This document shows positions 42,760-51,905 of a stretch of 64,000 bases of DNA, piece by piece. Origin of the DNA: JALZKA01 sp963786495 (lineage in GTDB: Bacteria > Actinomycetota > Thermoleophilia > Solirubrobacterales > 70-9); the NCBI GenBank assembly GCA_963786495.1, contig CAWAZL010000002.1, positions 1,364,001-1,428,000 of the forward strand, written 5' to 3'. The position numbers and the translations under genes are program-made. The notes below the pieces were generated by a model. It was given only the letters and a program-made list of their open reading frames with translations. It was not told where the DNA came from and made no database searches. Each line of letters begins with the position of its first letter. Positions within the stretch are counted from its first letter, which is position 1.

Positions 42760-43545
42760 ATGGCCGCTTTCGAGAAGATCCAGCTGAACGTCGCCGACGG
42801 CATCGCGACGATCGCCCTCGACGACCCTGAGACCCGCAACTCCCTAAGCCCGCAGCTTCTTGGCGACCTGCTCGGCGCCCTCGCCGAGGTGAAGGATGAC
42901 GATGACGCGCGCTGCGTCGTCCTCACCTCGACCCACGAGAAGGTCTTCTCTTCCGGCGGCAACCTGGCCGCGTTCGGCGCCGACGCGCCACTCATCGAGC
43001 GCTACAAGGGGACGCAGCCGTTCATTGAGGTCTTCAAGGCGATCGGTGAGCTCGGCAAGCCCACCATCGTCGCGGCAAACGGCCACGTTCTCGCCGGCTC
43101 GCTGGGCATCGCGCTCGCGTGCGACCTGATCATCGCCAAGGACACCGCCGGCTTTGGCACGCCCGAGATCAACGTCGGGCTCTTTCCGTTCATGATCATG
43201 GCGCTGATCTACCGCAACGTTCCGCGAAAGAAGACGACGGAGATGCTCTTGCTCGGCGACCGGTTGTCGGCCGAGGAGGCGCGCGAGGCGGGCATCGTCA
43301 ACAAGGTCGTGCCGGCGGACGAGTTCGATGCGGCTGTATCCGACTGGGCGCAGAAGCTGGCTTCGAAGTCGCCTGTCGTGATGAAGCTCGGCAAGGACGC
43401 GATGTGGCGCCAGATGGATATGCCCCTCTACGACGCGTTGGACTACCTCTCGTCGCAGCTCACGATCGAGCTCGGGACTGAGGACGCGATCGAGGGCGTA
43501 ATGGCTTTCTTCGAAAAGCGCGACCCGCAGTGGAAGGGAAGGTAG
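42760..43545 (+). CDS. enoyl-CoA hydratase family protein
   Basis: Crotonase-fold enzyme, 261 residues, first gene of the acyl-CoA operon. Oxyanion segments: VFSSGGNLAAFG and ANGHVLAGSLGIALACDL. The glutamate missing from the other crotonase is present here (GTPEINVGLFPFMIM), while the second catalytic position is less standard. It overlaps or abuts the carboxyltransferase gene. It probably hydrates or isomerises an acyl-CoA that links to the downstream carboxylase and CoA-transferase steps. Confidence 0.9.
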   Translation: MAAFEKIQLNVADGIATIALDDPETRNSLSPQLLGDLLGALAEVKDDDDARCVVLTSTHEKVFSSGGNLAAFGADAPLIERYKGTQPFIEVFKAIGELGKPTIVAANGHVLAGSLGIALACDLIIAKDTAGFGTPEINVGLFPFMIMALIYRNVPRKKTTEMLLLGDRLSAEEAREAGIVNKVVPADEFDAAVSDWAQKLASKSPVVMKLGKDAMWRQMDMPLYDALDYLSSQLTIELGTEDAIEGVMAFFEKRDPQWKGR

Positions 43546-43547
43546 AA

Positions 43548-45173
43548 GTGGCCACCGAGGATTCGACCGACCACACCGGCGAAGCCGCCGAGGCGCCCGC
43601 CGAAACGGACGCGGGCCAGGAGACCGGCATGCAGTCGCTGGTCCGTGACCTCCACGACCGCCGCGAGAAGGCGAAGCTCGGCGGCGGCCCCGAGAAGATC
43701 GAAAAGCAGCACGCCAGCGGCAAGCTGACGGCGCGCGAGCGCCTTGACCTCCTGGTCGACGAGGGCACCTTCGTCGAGATGGGCATCCACGGCCGACCCC
43801 ACTTCTCGCAAAAGAGCATGGTGGGCAAGGAGGCTGCGGCAGACGGCGTCATCACCGGCTGGGGAGAGGTGGACGGGCGCACCGTTGCGATCGCCGCTTA
43901 TGACTTCACCGTGATGGCCGGCTCGATGGGAATGACTGGCGAGCTCAAGGTCACGCGCCTGCGCGAGATCGCGCTGAAACAGCGGATGCCCTTGATCTGG
44001 CTGCTCGACTCGGCCGGCGCGCGCATCCAGGAGGCATCGGGCTCGCTGTTCGCGGGCTCCGGACACCTTTTCCGCGAGGAGGTCGAGATGTCGGGCGTCG
44101 TCCCGATGGTCGCCGCGATGCTCGGCCCATGTGCGGCGGGAACCGCTTATATCCCGGGCCTATCGGACTTCGTGCCCATGGTCGTCGGCCAGGGCGCGAT
44201 GGCGCTGGCCGGGCCGCACCTGACGAAGGCCGTCACCGGGGAGGACATCTCGATGGAGGACCTGGGCGGCGCCAAGGTCCACTGCCGCAAGTCGGGCGTC
44301 GGCGACCTGGAGGTAAAGGACGACGCCGAGTGCATCGAGGCGGTCAAGACCTACCTCTCGTTCTTCCCTTCCAACTGCGAACAGAAGCCGCCTTTGCGCG
44401 AGACCCAGGATCCGGACGACCGCATGTCGGAGAAGCTCCTGGACATCGTTCCCGAGTCGCCGCGCCACCCCTACGACATGTACGACGTGATCCGCGAGAT
44501 CGTGGACGACGGCGAGTGGTTCGATATCAAGCCGAAGTTCGCGAAGACGGTGATCACCTGCCTCGCGCGGTTCGGCGGCCAGCCGGTCGGCATCGTCGCC
44601 AGCCAGCCGAAGCAACTCGCAGGCATCCTCGAGAACGACTCGGCCGACAAGGCCGCGCGCTTCGTGAACCTCTGCGACGCCTTCTCGATCCCGCTCGTCT
44701 TCCTCCAGGACGTGCCCGGGTTCATGGTCGGCTCGAAGGTCGAGCACGCCGGCATCATCCGCCACGGGGCGAAGATGCTCTACGCGATCTCGCGCGCGAC
44801 CGTTCCGAAGGTGACCGTGGTGATCCGCAAGGCCTACGGCGCGGGTTACTACGTCATGAACGGCAAGGCCTACGAGCCCGACCAGATCTACGCGTGGCCG
44901 TCGGCCGAGATCTCGGTCATGGGCGCCGAGGGCGCGGTGAACATCATCGGCCGCTCGGCGATCGAGGCATCGGACGATCCGGACGCGACGCGCGAGGCGA
45001 TGCTGGAGGCGGTCCGCGAGCAGATCGACGTCTACATCGCCGCGGGCAACGCGATGATCGACGACGTCATCGACCCGCGCGAGACCCGCCCGCGGATCAT
45101 CTCCGCGCTGCGGATGGCGAAGGACAAGAAGGTCGAGAGGCCGTGGCGAAAGCACGGAGTGATGCCGGTATGA
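43548..45173 (+). CDS. acyl-CoA carboxylase carboxyltransferase (beta) subunit, PccB-like
   Basis: Transfers carboxyl from carboxybiotin to an acyl-CoA such as propionyl-, methylcrotonyl- or geranyl-CoA. About 541 residues: KQHASGKLTARERLDLL, LLDSAGARIQEASG, GPCAAGTAYIPGLSDFVPMV, FLQDVPGFMVGSKVE and AYGAGYYVMNGKAYEPD. I chose GTG 43548, with GGAAGGTAGA upstream; a GTG at 43530 overlaps the previous gene. A biotin carboxylase/biotin-carrier alpha subunit is missing from the operon and from the whole window, so it must come from elsewhere. The acyl substrate is not readable from sequence. Confidence 0.93.
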   Translation: MATEDSTDHTGEAAEAPAETDAGQETGMQSLVRDLHDRREKAKLGGGPEKIEKQHASGKLTARERLDLLVDEGTFVEMGIHGRPHFSQKSMVGKEAAADGVITGWGEVDGRTVAIAAYDFTVMAGSMGMTGELKVTRLREIALKQRMPLIWLLDSAGARIQEASGSLFAGSGHLFREEVEMSGVVPMVAAMLGPCAAGTAYIPGLSDFVPMVVGQGAMALAGPHLTKAVTGEDISMEDLGGAKVHCRKSGVGDLEVKDDAECIEAVKTYLSFFPSNCEQKPPLRETQDPDDRMSEKLLDIVPESPRHPYDMYDVIREIVDDGEWFDIKPKFAKTVITCLARFGGQPVGIVASQPKQLAGILENDSADKAARFVNLCDAFSIPLVFLQDVPGFMVGSKVEHAGIIRHGAKMLYAISRATVPKVTVVIRKAYGAGYYVMNGKAYEPDQIYAWPSAEISVMGAEGAVNIIGRSAIEASDDPDATREAMLEAVREQIDVYIAAGNAMIDDVIDPRETRPRIISALRMAKDKKVERPWRKHGVMPV

Positions 45174-45595
45174 CGCAGAGCAATCTCGAAGCCACCCAGA
45201 ATCTCTTCGCGATCTGGAATACCCGCGACTTCGAGGGGCTGATTCCCTTTCTGACCGACGACATCGAATGGGGGCCCGCGACGATGGCGGCCGTCGAAGG
45301 CGATTCGTTCGAAGGGATCGACGGCATGCGTGAGTTCTTCGAGGAGTGGGACAAGACCTGGGCCAGGTGGGAGGTCGAGCCCAGCGACATCAGGGAGATG
45401 GGTGACCACGTATTGATCCTCGGGCGCGTGATCGGTGAGGGGCGGAGCAGCGGTTTGGCGCTTGATCAGCCCGTGGCCTACCTCTTCGAGTTCCGGGACG
45501 GCCTGCTCGCGTACGGAGCGACGTTCTTCAACCACGAGGCCGCGGAGCGGGCTGCGCAGGAACGCGTCCGAACCCAGGAGGAAACGACGTCATGA
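45170..45595 (+). CDS. SnoaL/NTF2-like protein
   Basis: 141-residue cone-shaped alpha+beta barrel of the SnoaL-like family (NLFAIWNTRDFEGLIPFLTD; FEGIDGMREFFEEWDKTW; YLFEFRDGLL). Members range from isomerases to binding proteins, and no catalytic set can be assigned with certainty here. ATGA overlap with pccB upstream and 4-bp overlap with the BKACE gene downstream show tight translational coupling, so it probably acts in, or stabilises part of, the same pathway. Confidence 0.85.
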   Translation: MTQSNLEATQNLFAIWNTRDFEGLIPFLTDDIEWGPATMAAVEGDSFEGIDGMREFFEEWDKTWARWEVEPSDIREMGDHVLILGRVIGEGRSSGLALDQPVAYLFEFRDGLLAYGATFFNHEAAERAAQERVRTQEETTS

Positions 45596-46499
45596 GCACC
45601 TTTGACCAGCCCGTGATCATCAGCTGCTCGATCTCGGGCGCGATCGCAAACCGGGAGCAGTGCCCGGCGATCCCGTACACGCCCGAGGAGTACGCCGCCG
45701 AGGCGCGTCGCGCTGTCGACGAGGGCGCCTCGCAGATCCACATCCACGCTCGCACCCTGACGGCGTCCCGTCGTATGAGATCGAAGACTTCCGCGCGATC
45801 ACGCAAGCGATCCTGGATGAGGTCGGCGATGTGATCGTCAATTACTCGACCGGCGCGATCGGCGTCCCGATGGAAAAGCGGCTTGCCTACCTGCGCGAGC
45901 TCAAGCCCGACGTGGCCGCGCTCAACATGAGCTCGATGAACTACGCGAAGTACTCGCGCCGGCGCAAGGATTTCGTCTTCAAGGCCGTCTTCGAGAACTC
46001 GTTCGACACGATCATCGAGTTCCTCACCGAGATGCGCGAGCTCGGCATCAAGCCCGAGCACGAGTGCTTCGATGCCGGGCACGTGGCGAACCTCGACCCG
46101 CTGATCGACATGGGGCTCGTGACCGAGCCGCACCAGATCTCGCTCGTCATGGGCGTGACCGGCGGCATCCGCCCGACGTCGAAGAACATCGGCTTCATGT
46201 CCGAGCAGATCCCGGGCGGCCCGGACCGCGGCGCCAACTGGCAGGTCATCGGGATCTCGCGCGACCAGTGGCGCCTCCTCGCAACCTCGCTGACGCTGGG
46301 GGGCAACGTCCGCGCGGGCCTTGAGGACAACCTATATCTGCCCAACGGCGAGATGGCGCGCTCGAACGGCGACCTGATCGCGAAGGCGCGCCAGATGGCC
46401 GAGGACATCGGCCGGCGCGCAGCGACGGTTGCCGAGGCACGCGAGATGCTGGGCCTCGGCGAGAAGTCCCAGGCCCTCAGCGCCGGAACCGCAGCCTGA
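45592..46499 (+). CDS. beta-keto acid cleavage enzyme (BKACE, DUF849 family; one frameshift)
   Basis: Zinc enzyme family that cleaves a beta-keto acid with acetyl-CoA, giving acetoacetate and a new acyl-CoA. The N-terminus (PVIISCSISGAIANREQCPA) carries the zinc-binding IHIHAR histidines, then the frame breaks near 45757: one missing C in ACCCTGAC would restore ARTPDGVPSYEIEDFRAI. The remainder is intact (VIVNYSTGAIG, EHECFDAGHVANL, GGNVRAGLEDNLYLPNGE). About 302 residues after repair. It overlaps both neighbours by a few bases. The homopolymer site suggests a sequence indel rather than a dead gene. Confidence 0.88.
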
Positions 46500-47737
46500 T
46501 GCTGAAGCCGGGAACGCTGGAAGGCGTGACCGTCCTCGACCTCAGCCGCCTGCTTCCGGGCGGCTACTGCTCGCTCCTCCTCGCCGATGCCGGCGCGGAC
46601 GTGATCAAGGTCGAGGACACCGGGATGGGCGACTACGTCCGCTGGGCGCCGCCCTACTACGGCACCGATGAGCAACAAGGCCTTGGCACCCGCTCGGGCC
46701 TATACCTGGCGCTTAACCGCGGCAAGCGCTCAATCCGCCTGGACCTGAAATCTGACGCGGGCCGCGAGACGCTGCTTCGGCTCGCCCGCGATGCCGACGT
46801 GGTGCTCGAGAGCTTCCGGCCCGGGGTGATGGACCGCCTGGGCGTCGGCTACGAAGCGCTCAAGGCCGAGAACCCCACGATCGTCTACTGCGCGATCACC
46901 GGCTACGGGCTGACTGGTCCGAACGTGAAGCGAGCCGGCCACGACACGAACTACCTCGCGCTTGGCGGGCTCCTGGGCCTGACCGGTGCATCCGATGGCC
47001 CTCCCGTGAGCGCCGCCGGCCAGATCGCCGATCTCGGCGGTGGCGGGCTGATGGCGACTTTTGGCATCCTCGCCGCGCTCTGGGAGCGCGAGCGCTCGGG
47101 CGAGGGCCAGCTCGTCGACGTCTCGATGACCGATGGCGCGCAGAGCTGGCTCGCGATGGTCGCCGGCGCCTTCTTCGCAGACGGCAAGGTGCCGCACCGC
47201 GGCCAGGAGATGCTGAACGGCGGCGTTGCTTGCTACCTGCCGTACGAGTGCGCCGACGGCTGGATCTCCTGCGGCGCCCTGGAGCCGAAGTTCTGGCAGG
47301 CGTTCTGCGCCGGCACAGAACGCGACGACCTTCTTCAGCACCAGTTCGCTAAGCCCGGGTCGGAGGGTCACGCCGCGGTCGCCGAGGTTTTCAAGACCAA
47401 GACCAAGGCTGAGTGGGCCGCCTTCAACGACCAACACGACTGCTGCGTCGAGCCGGTGCTCGACCTTGACGAAGCGCTTTCCTCGGACCTCACGCAAGAG
47501 CGCGAGATGGTCGTCGAGGTCGATCAGCCCGAACTGGGTCCCGTGCGCCTGCTGGGCATGCCGGTGAAGTTCTCGCGCACTCCGGGCGATGCGACACGTC
47601 CCGCTCCAGCGCTGGGCGAGCACACGCGCGAGGTCCTCGAGGCCGCCGGGCTCGACCCGGGCGAGATCGACTCGCTGGTCGACTCAGGCGCAGCCGCGGG
47701 GCTGAGCGCCGAGGCGACCGGCTCATTCATGTCATGA
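46499..47737 (+). CDS. family III CoA-transferase (CaiB/BaiF)
   Basis: Moves CoA between carboxylic acids or racemises acyl-CoA, 412 residues. N-terminal VTVLDLSRLLPGGYCSLLLADAG and ADVIKVEDTGMGDYVR, then SIRLDLKSDAGRE and VLESFRPGVMDRLGVGYEAL; the catalytic Asp is in RAGHDTNYLALGGLLGLTG. The start overlaps the BKACE stop by one base (TGATG). Similarity to alpha-methylacyl-CoA racemases makes racemisation of a branched acyl-CoA one option; transfer of CoA to a keto acid is the other. Confidence 0.92.
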   Translation: MLKPGTLEGVTVLDLSRLLPGGYCSLLLADAGADVIKVEDTGMGDYVRWAPPYYGTDEQQGLGTRSGLYLALNRGKRSIRLDLKSDAGRETLLRLARDADVVLESFRPGVMDRLGVGYEALKAENPTIVYCAITGYGLTGPNVKRAGHDTNYLALGGLLGLTGASDGPPVSAAGQIADLGGGGLMATFGILAALWERERSGEGQLVDVSMTDGAQSWLAMVAGAFFADGKVPHRGQEMLNGGVACYLPYECADGWISCGALEPKFWQAFCAGTERDDLLQHQFAKPGSEGHAAVAEVFKTKTKAEWAAFNDQHDCCVEPVLDLDEALSSDLTQEREMVVEVDQPELGPVRLLGMPVKFSRTPGDATRPAPALGEHTREVLEAAGLDPGEIDSLVDSGAAAGLSAEATGSFMS

Positions 47738-47783
47738 GCGACGCAAGTCGCCAAAGAAGCATGTGTCGGTAGGTGTCTGAATA

Positions 47784-48404
47784 ATGGCCGCGCCTGCGAA
47801 AGAGCTACTGAAGATCTCGGAGCTCGCCGAGCGCGCGGACGTCCCTGTCGCGACAGTGCGCCACTACCTGCGCGAGGGCCTCTTGCCCGAGCCGGTCAAG
47901 ACCTCGAAGAACATGGCGTACTACCCGCCGGAGTTCGTCGAGCGAATCAGGACGATCAAGCGCCTCCAGGAGGAGCGGTTCATGCCGCTGCGTGTCATCA
48001 AGGAGGCGCTGCTGGCGGAGCGCACTCCGAAGGCGGAGCTCCTGGAGCGCTTCGATCTGCCCGCACGCGCGCTCGACCGTCTCGCCGAGGTTGGCGTGTT
48101 GAGCCCTGATTCCAACGGCTACTCGCAAGCCGACGTGCGCATCATCGAAGCGGTCGCAGGCTTCCGCGCAGAGGGCTGGAACGAGACGACGGGCTTCGGG
48201 GCCCGCGACGTGGCGCGCCTGATGAACGGCCTGGGTCCCGTCGTAGAGGACGAACTGAAGCTGATGGTCGAGCGCTTTTCGGCGCTGGACCCTGAGAAGG
48301 CGGCGGACCTTCTTGAGGGCGGAATGAGTCCGTTCCCCGACCTGATCGGCGCCCTCCATGCCAAGGCGCTCACCGACCAGCTCGAGCGCAAGCGCGACGG
48401 CTGA
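47784..48404 (+). CDS. MerR-family transcriptional regulator
   Basis: 206 residues. N-terminal winged HTH LKISELAERADVPVATVRHY with the family wing YLREGLLPEPVKTSKNMAYY, then a dimer helix (IRTIKRLQEERFMPLRVIKEALL) and a C-terminal helical domain without metal-binding cysteines. It is 46 bp after the CoA-transferase gene, at the end of the acyl-CoA operon, so it probably controls that operon in response to an acyl-CoA or acid. It converges on the LLM gene with 4 bp between stops. Confidence 0.92.
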   Translation: MAAPAKELLKISELAERADVPVATVRHYLREGLLPEPVKTSKNMAYYPPEFVERIRTIKRLQEERFMPLRVIKEALLAERTPKAELLERFDLPARALDRLAEVGVLSPDSNGYSQADVRIIEAVAGFRAEGWNETTGFGARDVARLMNGLGPVVEDELKLMVERFSALDPEKAADLLEGGMSPFPDLIGALHAKALTDQLERKRDG

Positions 48405-48408
48405 GGCG

Positions 48409-49452
48409 TCAGCCCAGGACGAGTTCGGCAGCGGTGCGCAAAAGCCCGATGTCGCCGCCGATGAGGATCGTCGTCACGGGGGACTCACGCCAGGCGTCCA
48501 GGTCGTGGCGGATCTTGTCCTCGGAGCCGATCAGCGACATCTGGTCGATGAGCTCGAACGGGATCGCGGCCGCGGCCTCGTCCTTCTTACCTTCCAGATA
48601 GAGGCTCTGGACCTCTTCGACCATGTCGCCGTAGCCCATGCGGATCGGGACGTTGGCGTGGAAATTAGTCTTCTTGGCGCCCATGCCCCCGAAGTACAGG
48701 GCGTAGTAGTGGCGAAGCGCGTCGGCGGCGGCTTCGACGTCGTCGGAGACGATCATCGGGACCATCGCCGCGACCTCGAAATCCTCTTCGCTCCGTCGCG
48801 CGTTCTCGCGGGCAAAGCCCTCGGCCAGCGCGTCCTTGTAGAGCTGGAGGTGCTCGGGTTCCGGCGAGAGCAGCATCGCCATCCAGCCGTCGCATAGCTC
48901 GGCGCCCATCGCGACGTTCTTGGGCCCCTCGGCAGCAAGGAAGATCGGGATGTCCTCGCGGAGCGGGTGGATCGAGGACTTGAGCGGCTTGCCGAGCCCG
49001 GTGCCGCCGGGCATGGGGAGGGGGTAGGCAGGGCCATCGGCGGTGACCGGGCCCTCGCGGCGCCAGATGTCGCGCAGGATCCCGATGTACTCGCGCGTGC
49101 GGGCCAGCGGCTTTGCGAACGGCATCCCGTACCAGCCCTCGACCACCTGCGGCCCGGAGGCTCCGATGCCCAAGATGAAACGTCCGCCCGAGAGGTGATC
49201 GAGCGTCATGGCGGCCATCGCAGTCGCCGCGGGCTGACGCGCAGACAGCTGCACGATTCCGGTGCCCAGGCGGACGTTCTTCGTCTGCGAGCCCCACCAC
49301 GCGAGCGGGGTCAGGCAGTCCGAGCCGTACGCCTCGGCGGTCCAGATCGAGTCGACGCCCAGCGAGTCGGCGGCTTCGATCGCCTCGGCTGCGCCAGGCG
49401 GCGGCCCCTTGGCCCAGTAGCCGACGTTGTATCCGAGCTTGAGGTCGCCCAT
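48409..49452 (-). CDS. LLM-class (probably F420-dependent) oxidoreductase
   Basis: 347-residue TIM-barrel oxidoreductase of the luciferase-like family: SIWTAEAYGSDCLTPLAWWG, VRLGTGIVQLSARQPAATA, DHLSGGRFILGIGASGPQVV, IPIFLAAEGPKNV. Sequence style matches the actinobacterial F420 groups rather than FMN luciferases, an inference from the family. Divergent from a small membrane protein gene (48 bp apart). Substrate unknown; the acyl-CoA context suggests lipid or isoprenoid chemistry. Confidence 0.88.
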   Translation of the reverse strand: MGDLKLGYNVGYWAKGPPPGAAEAIEAADSLGVDSIWTAEAYGSDCLTPLAWWGSQTKNVRLGTGIVQLSARQPAATAMAAMTLDHLSGGRFILGIGASGPQVVEGWYGMPFAKPLARTREYIGILRDIWRREGPVTADGPAYPLPMPGGTGLGKPLKSSIHPLREDIPIFLAAEGPKNVAMGAELCDGWMAMLLSPEPEHLQLYKDALAEGFARENARRSEEDFEVAAMVPMIVSDDVEAAADALRHYYALYFGGMGAKKTNFHANVPIRMGYGDMVEEVQSLYLEGKKDEAAAAIPFELIDQMSLIGSEDKIRHDLDAWRESPVTTILIGGDIGLLRTAAELVLG

Positions 49453-49500
49453 GCGGGCCGGAATCTACTCGCAGCCGGGCGCGGGCATACGATCCCAAGC

Positions 49501-49917
49501 ATGTCGAATGGATGGGGTGACGAGGAGAAGTCGGGGCGCTTCGCGGCGCTGTTGGCGCTTTGCGGAGCGGCGACGGCCGTGCTTTCGGTGCTCTTCGCAG
49601 CGGCCACCGGAGAGCCGTACCTCGAGGGCGACGGGGTGAACGTCTGGATCGTCGTCTTCGCTGCGGGCCTGATGGCCGCGCTGATCGCGTTCCCGTTCGG
49701 CTTCGAAGTGCGCCTGCGCGAGCGCTACCCGGATCGCGACAAGCGCTGGGAGGCGTCGCTGGTGGTCTGGGGCCTCGTCGCAGGAGCGCTGCTTGCGACC
49801 GGCCTGGTCGCGGGCTTCGACACGGGCACGCTCGGCGGCGCGATTGGCCTGATCCTGGTGATCGAGTCCGCGCTGGTCGTGGGAACCGTCGCGGTCTGGC
49901 TCCTCAGCGGCGGCTAG
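49501..49917 (+). CDS. four-helix membrane protein of unknown function
   Basis: 138 residues with four predicted membrane helices (FAALLALCGAATAVLSVLFA; VWIVVFAAGLMAALIAFPFG; LVVWGLVAGALLATGLVAGF; AIGLILVIESALVVGTVAVW) separated by a charged loop, EVRLRERYPDRDKRWE. No family recognised. Single gene between a divergent LLM gene and a convergent epimerase gene. Confidence 0.7.
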   Translation: MSNGWGDEEKSGRFAALLALCGAATAVLSVLFAAATGEPYLEGDGVNVWIVVFAAGLMAALIAFPFGFEVRLRERYPDRDKRWEASLVVWGLVAGALLATGLVAGFDTGTLGGAIGLILVIESALVVGTVAVWLLSGG

Positions 49918-49985
49918 GCCCCAAATCCTGCGCGAAGGCAGGGAAACTCGCATAGGGCCGGGAAAAGCCTGCCATCGCGGGGGCT

Positions 49986-50969
49986 TCAGTCGGCCGTCAT
50001 CGCGGCGAGGCCTTCGTCGCGGGTGATCACCGGCTTGTAGCCGAGCTCTGCGCGGGCCTTCGAATCGTCGAGCGTGCACTCCTGGGTCGAGACCCAGAGC
50101 GAGAATTTGGTGAGCGGCGGCTCGCCCTTCAGCGGGAGCAGGCGCCACGCCAGCTCGCCGCCGTGAGCGACCACGGCGCCGATGGGACCGGGGATGGAAC
50201 GCGTCGGCGAAGCAATGCCCTGGGTCTCCAACATCGCCGAGATGAACGCGCGGAACTCGACGTCGCCGTCGTCCAGGGCGAAGTAGGCCTCGCCGGCGTG
50301 CCCCTTTTCGGCGGCAAGCAAGAGGCCCTCGACGACGTTGTCCACGTGGCTCGTGGACGTGAGGTGGTCGCCGCCCGAGATCCAGGCGAACTTGCCCGCT
50401 TGCACGGCCTCGGAGATACCCGGCAGAAGAGTCGTGTCGCCAACGCCCCAAACGAACCGGGGCCGCAGGACGACGGCCTCGAAGTCGGCTGTGCTCGCGT
50501 CGCGTACGAGTTGCTCGGCCTTGGCCTTGGTGGACGGGTAGGGGGCGGGCGAGTCGGGGCGGAGGGGCAGATTCTCGTCGCCCTTTACGACTGGCTCTCC
50601 CGCGAGGATCGCCGCCTCGGTTCCGCAGTGGACGAAGCGGCGCACGCCGGCCGCCTTCGCGGCCTCCAGCGCATTGCGCGTGCCGGCGACGTTGATCCGC
50701 TCGAAGTCCTCGTAGGGACCCCATTGCTCGACGTGCGCTGCGAGGTGGAAGAAGGCTGCGGCGCCCCTGGCTCCGTCGGTCATGGCCGCCACATCGCCGA
50801 GGTCGCCGCGTGCGGAGCGCGCTCCGAGGCCCTCGACAGCGGTCGCTGAGCGGTCCGACCGGGCGAGCGCCGTGACCTCGCAACCGTTCGCAACCAGGCG
50901 CTCGATCAGCACGCCGCCGATGAAGCCGGAGCCGCCGGTAACGAAGGCGCTCCTTGGGACGGCGGTCAT
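49986..50969 (-). CDS. NAD-dependent epimerase/dehydratase (3-beta-HSD-like)
   Basis: Extended SDR of about 327 residues: cofactor motif TGGSGFIGG, FFHLAAHVEQWG, and catalytic Tyr-Lys in PYPSTKAKAEQL with LRPRFVWGVGDTTLL. It looks like the 3-beta-hydroxysteroid dehydrogenase/isomerase group that also acts on sugars and terpenoids. I chose ATG 50969 (MTAVPRS): the best promoter (TTGACT-17 bp-TTTAGA on the minus strand, 51031-51003) would start transcription downstream of the other possible ATG at 50999. Confidence 0.88.
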   Translation of the reverse strand: MTAVPRSAFVTGGSGFIGGVLIERLVANGCEVTALARSDRSATAVEGLGARSARGDLGDVAAMTDGARGAAAFFHLAAHVEQWGPYEDFERINVAGTRNALEAAKAAGVRRFVHCGTEAAILAGEPVVKGDENLPLRPDSPAPYPSTKAKAEQLVRDASTADFEAVVLRPRFVWGVGDTTLLPGISEAVQAGKFAWISGGDHLTSTSHVDNVVEGLLLAAEKGHAGEAYFALDDGDVEFRAFISAMLETQGIASPTRSIPGPIGAVVAHGGELAWRLLPLKGEPPLTKFSLWVSTQECTLDDSKARAELGYKPVITRDEGLAAMTAD

Positions 50970-51002
50970 GCGGCCAGGGTACTTCCGCGCCCTGGCCATG
51001 CC

Positions 51003-51031
51003 TCTAAACTCCCGATTGACCCGTCAGTCAA
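51003..51031. promoter_or_regulatory. Promoter and TetR-type operator between epimerase and nitrilase genes
   Basis: On the minus strand, TTGACT (51031-51026), a 17-bp spacer and TTTAGA (51008-51003) make a good promoter for the epimerase gene. The -35 box overlaps TTGACCCGTCAGTCAA (51016-51031), which contains the palindrome TGACCCGTCA. TTGAC...GTCAA patterns are common TetR/FadR-type operators, and a TetR gene lies in the divergent operon at 51905. Confidence 0.55.
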
Positions 51032-51077
51032 CCAGCCGTGGCCCCCGTAGGCCCCGGCCACGGGAGAGCGAGAGACG

Positions 51078-51905
51078 ATGCGCGCCGCCGTGATCCAAAT
51101 CAACTCGGACGCCGACGTCGCCTCGAATATCGAGCGCGCGGAGGGCCTCGTTCGCGCCGCTGCGTCAGACGGTGCTGGGTTCGTCTGCCTGCCCGAGAAG
51201 TGGGCGCTCCTCGGCCCCGGCGAGGTCATCGCCGGCGGAGCCGAGCCTCTTGACGGGCCGATCGTGAGCGCAGCTGCCGGCTGGGCCCGCGACCTCGGCA
51301 TTCACCTTTGCGCCGGCAGCGTCCCCGAGGACCCGGGCGACGGCGGCAAGCCGTTCAACACCTCCGTCCTGATTGATCCCGACGGCAACATCGCTGCGAC
51401 CTACCGCAAGCTTCACATGTTCGACGTCGAAGTCGAGGGCACCGAGTACCGGGAGTCTCAGCATGAGCGGGCCGGGGAGGACCTCGCCACCGCAACCGCC
51501 GGCGATCTGGAATTGGGACTTACCGTTTGTTACGACCTTCGCTTCCCCGAGCTGTTTCGCATCCTCGCCCTACGCGGCGCCACGGCTTTCACCGTCCCGG
51601 CGGCCTTCACCGCCGTGACCGGAAAAGCGCACTGGGAGATCCTGCTGCGCGCCCGCGCGGTCGAGAACTCGGCGTTCGTGATCGCGGCGGGCCAGGTCGG
51701 CAAGGCCGAGCCGCACTACGAGTCGTGGGGCCACTCGATGCTGGTCGATCCGTGGGGCAGGGTCCTCGCGGCGGTCGAAGAGGGCGAGGGCCACGCCTGC
51801 GCGGACCTCGATCTCGCCGAGCTCCGGCGGGTCCGGGAGTCGCTGCCCTCGCTCGCCAATCGCCGCGCCGATGCCTACGAATGGCCTGTGGAGGCTCCGG
51901 TCTGA
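51078..51905 (+). CDS. carbon-nitrogen hydrolase (nitrilase superfamily, Nit-like)
   Basis: Amide-hydrolysing enzyme, 275 residues, with the Glu-Lys-Cys triad: E40 in CLPEKW, K111 in YRKLHMFD and C151 in TVCYDLRFPEL. The RKLHLFD-type motif and length match the Nit1/Nit2 (omega-amidase, deaminated-glutathione amidase) branch. No ribosome site stronger than GAGAGCGAGAG is seen. Its stop overlaps the TetR start by one base (TGATG), so the regulator is cotranslated. Confidence 0.92.
   Translation: MRAAVIQINSDADVASNIERAEGLVRAAASDGAGFVCLPEKWALLGPGEVIAGGAEPLDGPIVSAAAGWARDLGIHLCAGSVPEDPGDGGKPFNTSVLIDPDGNIAATYRKLHMFDVEVEGTEYRESQHERAGEDLATATAGDLELGLTVCYDLRFPELFRILALRGATAFTVPAAFTAVTGKAHWEILLRARAVENSAFVIAAGQVGKAEPHYESWGHSMLVDPWGRVLAAVEEGEGHACADLDLAELRRVRESLPSLANRRADAYEWPVEAPV

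Noticed and set aside
49465..50883. 472-residue minus-strand open frame over the membrane protein and epimerase genes
   Set aside because: It is a second frame of the epimerase gene and antisense to the four-helix protein; arginine-rich nonsense with no domain.
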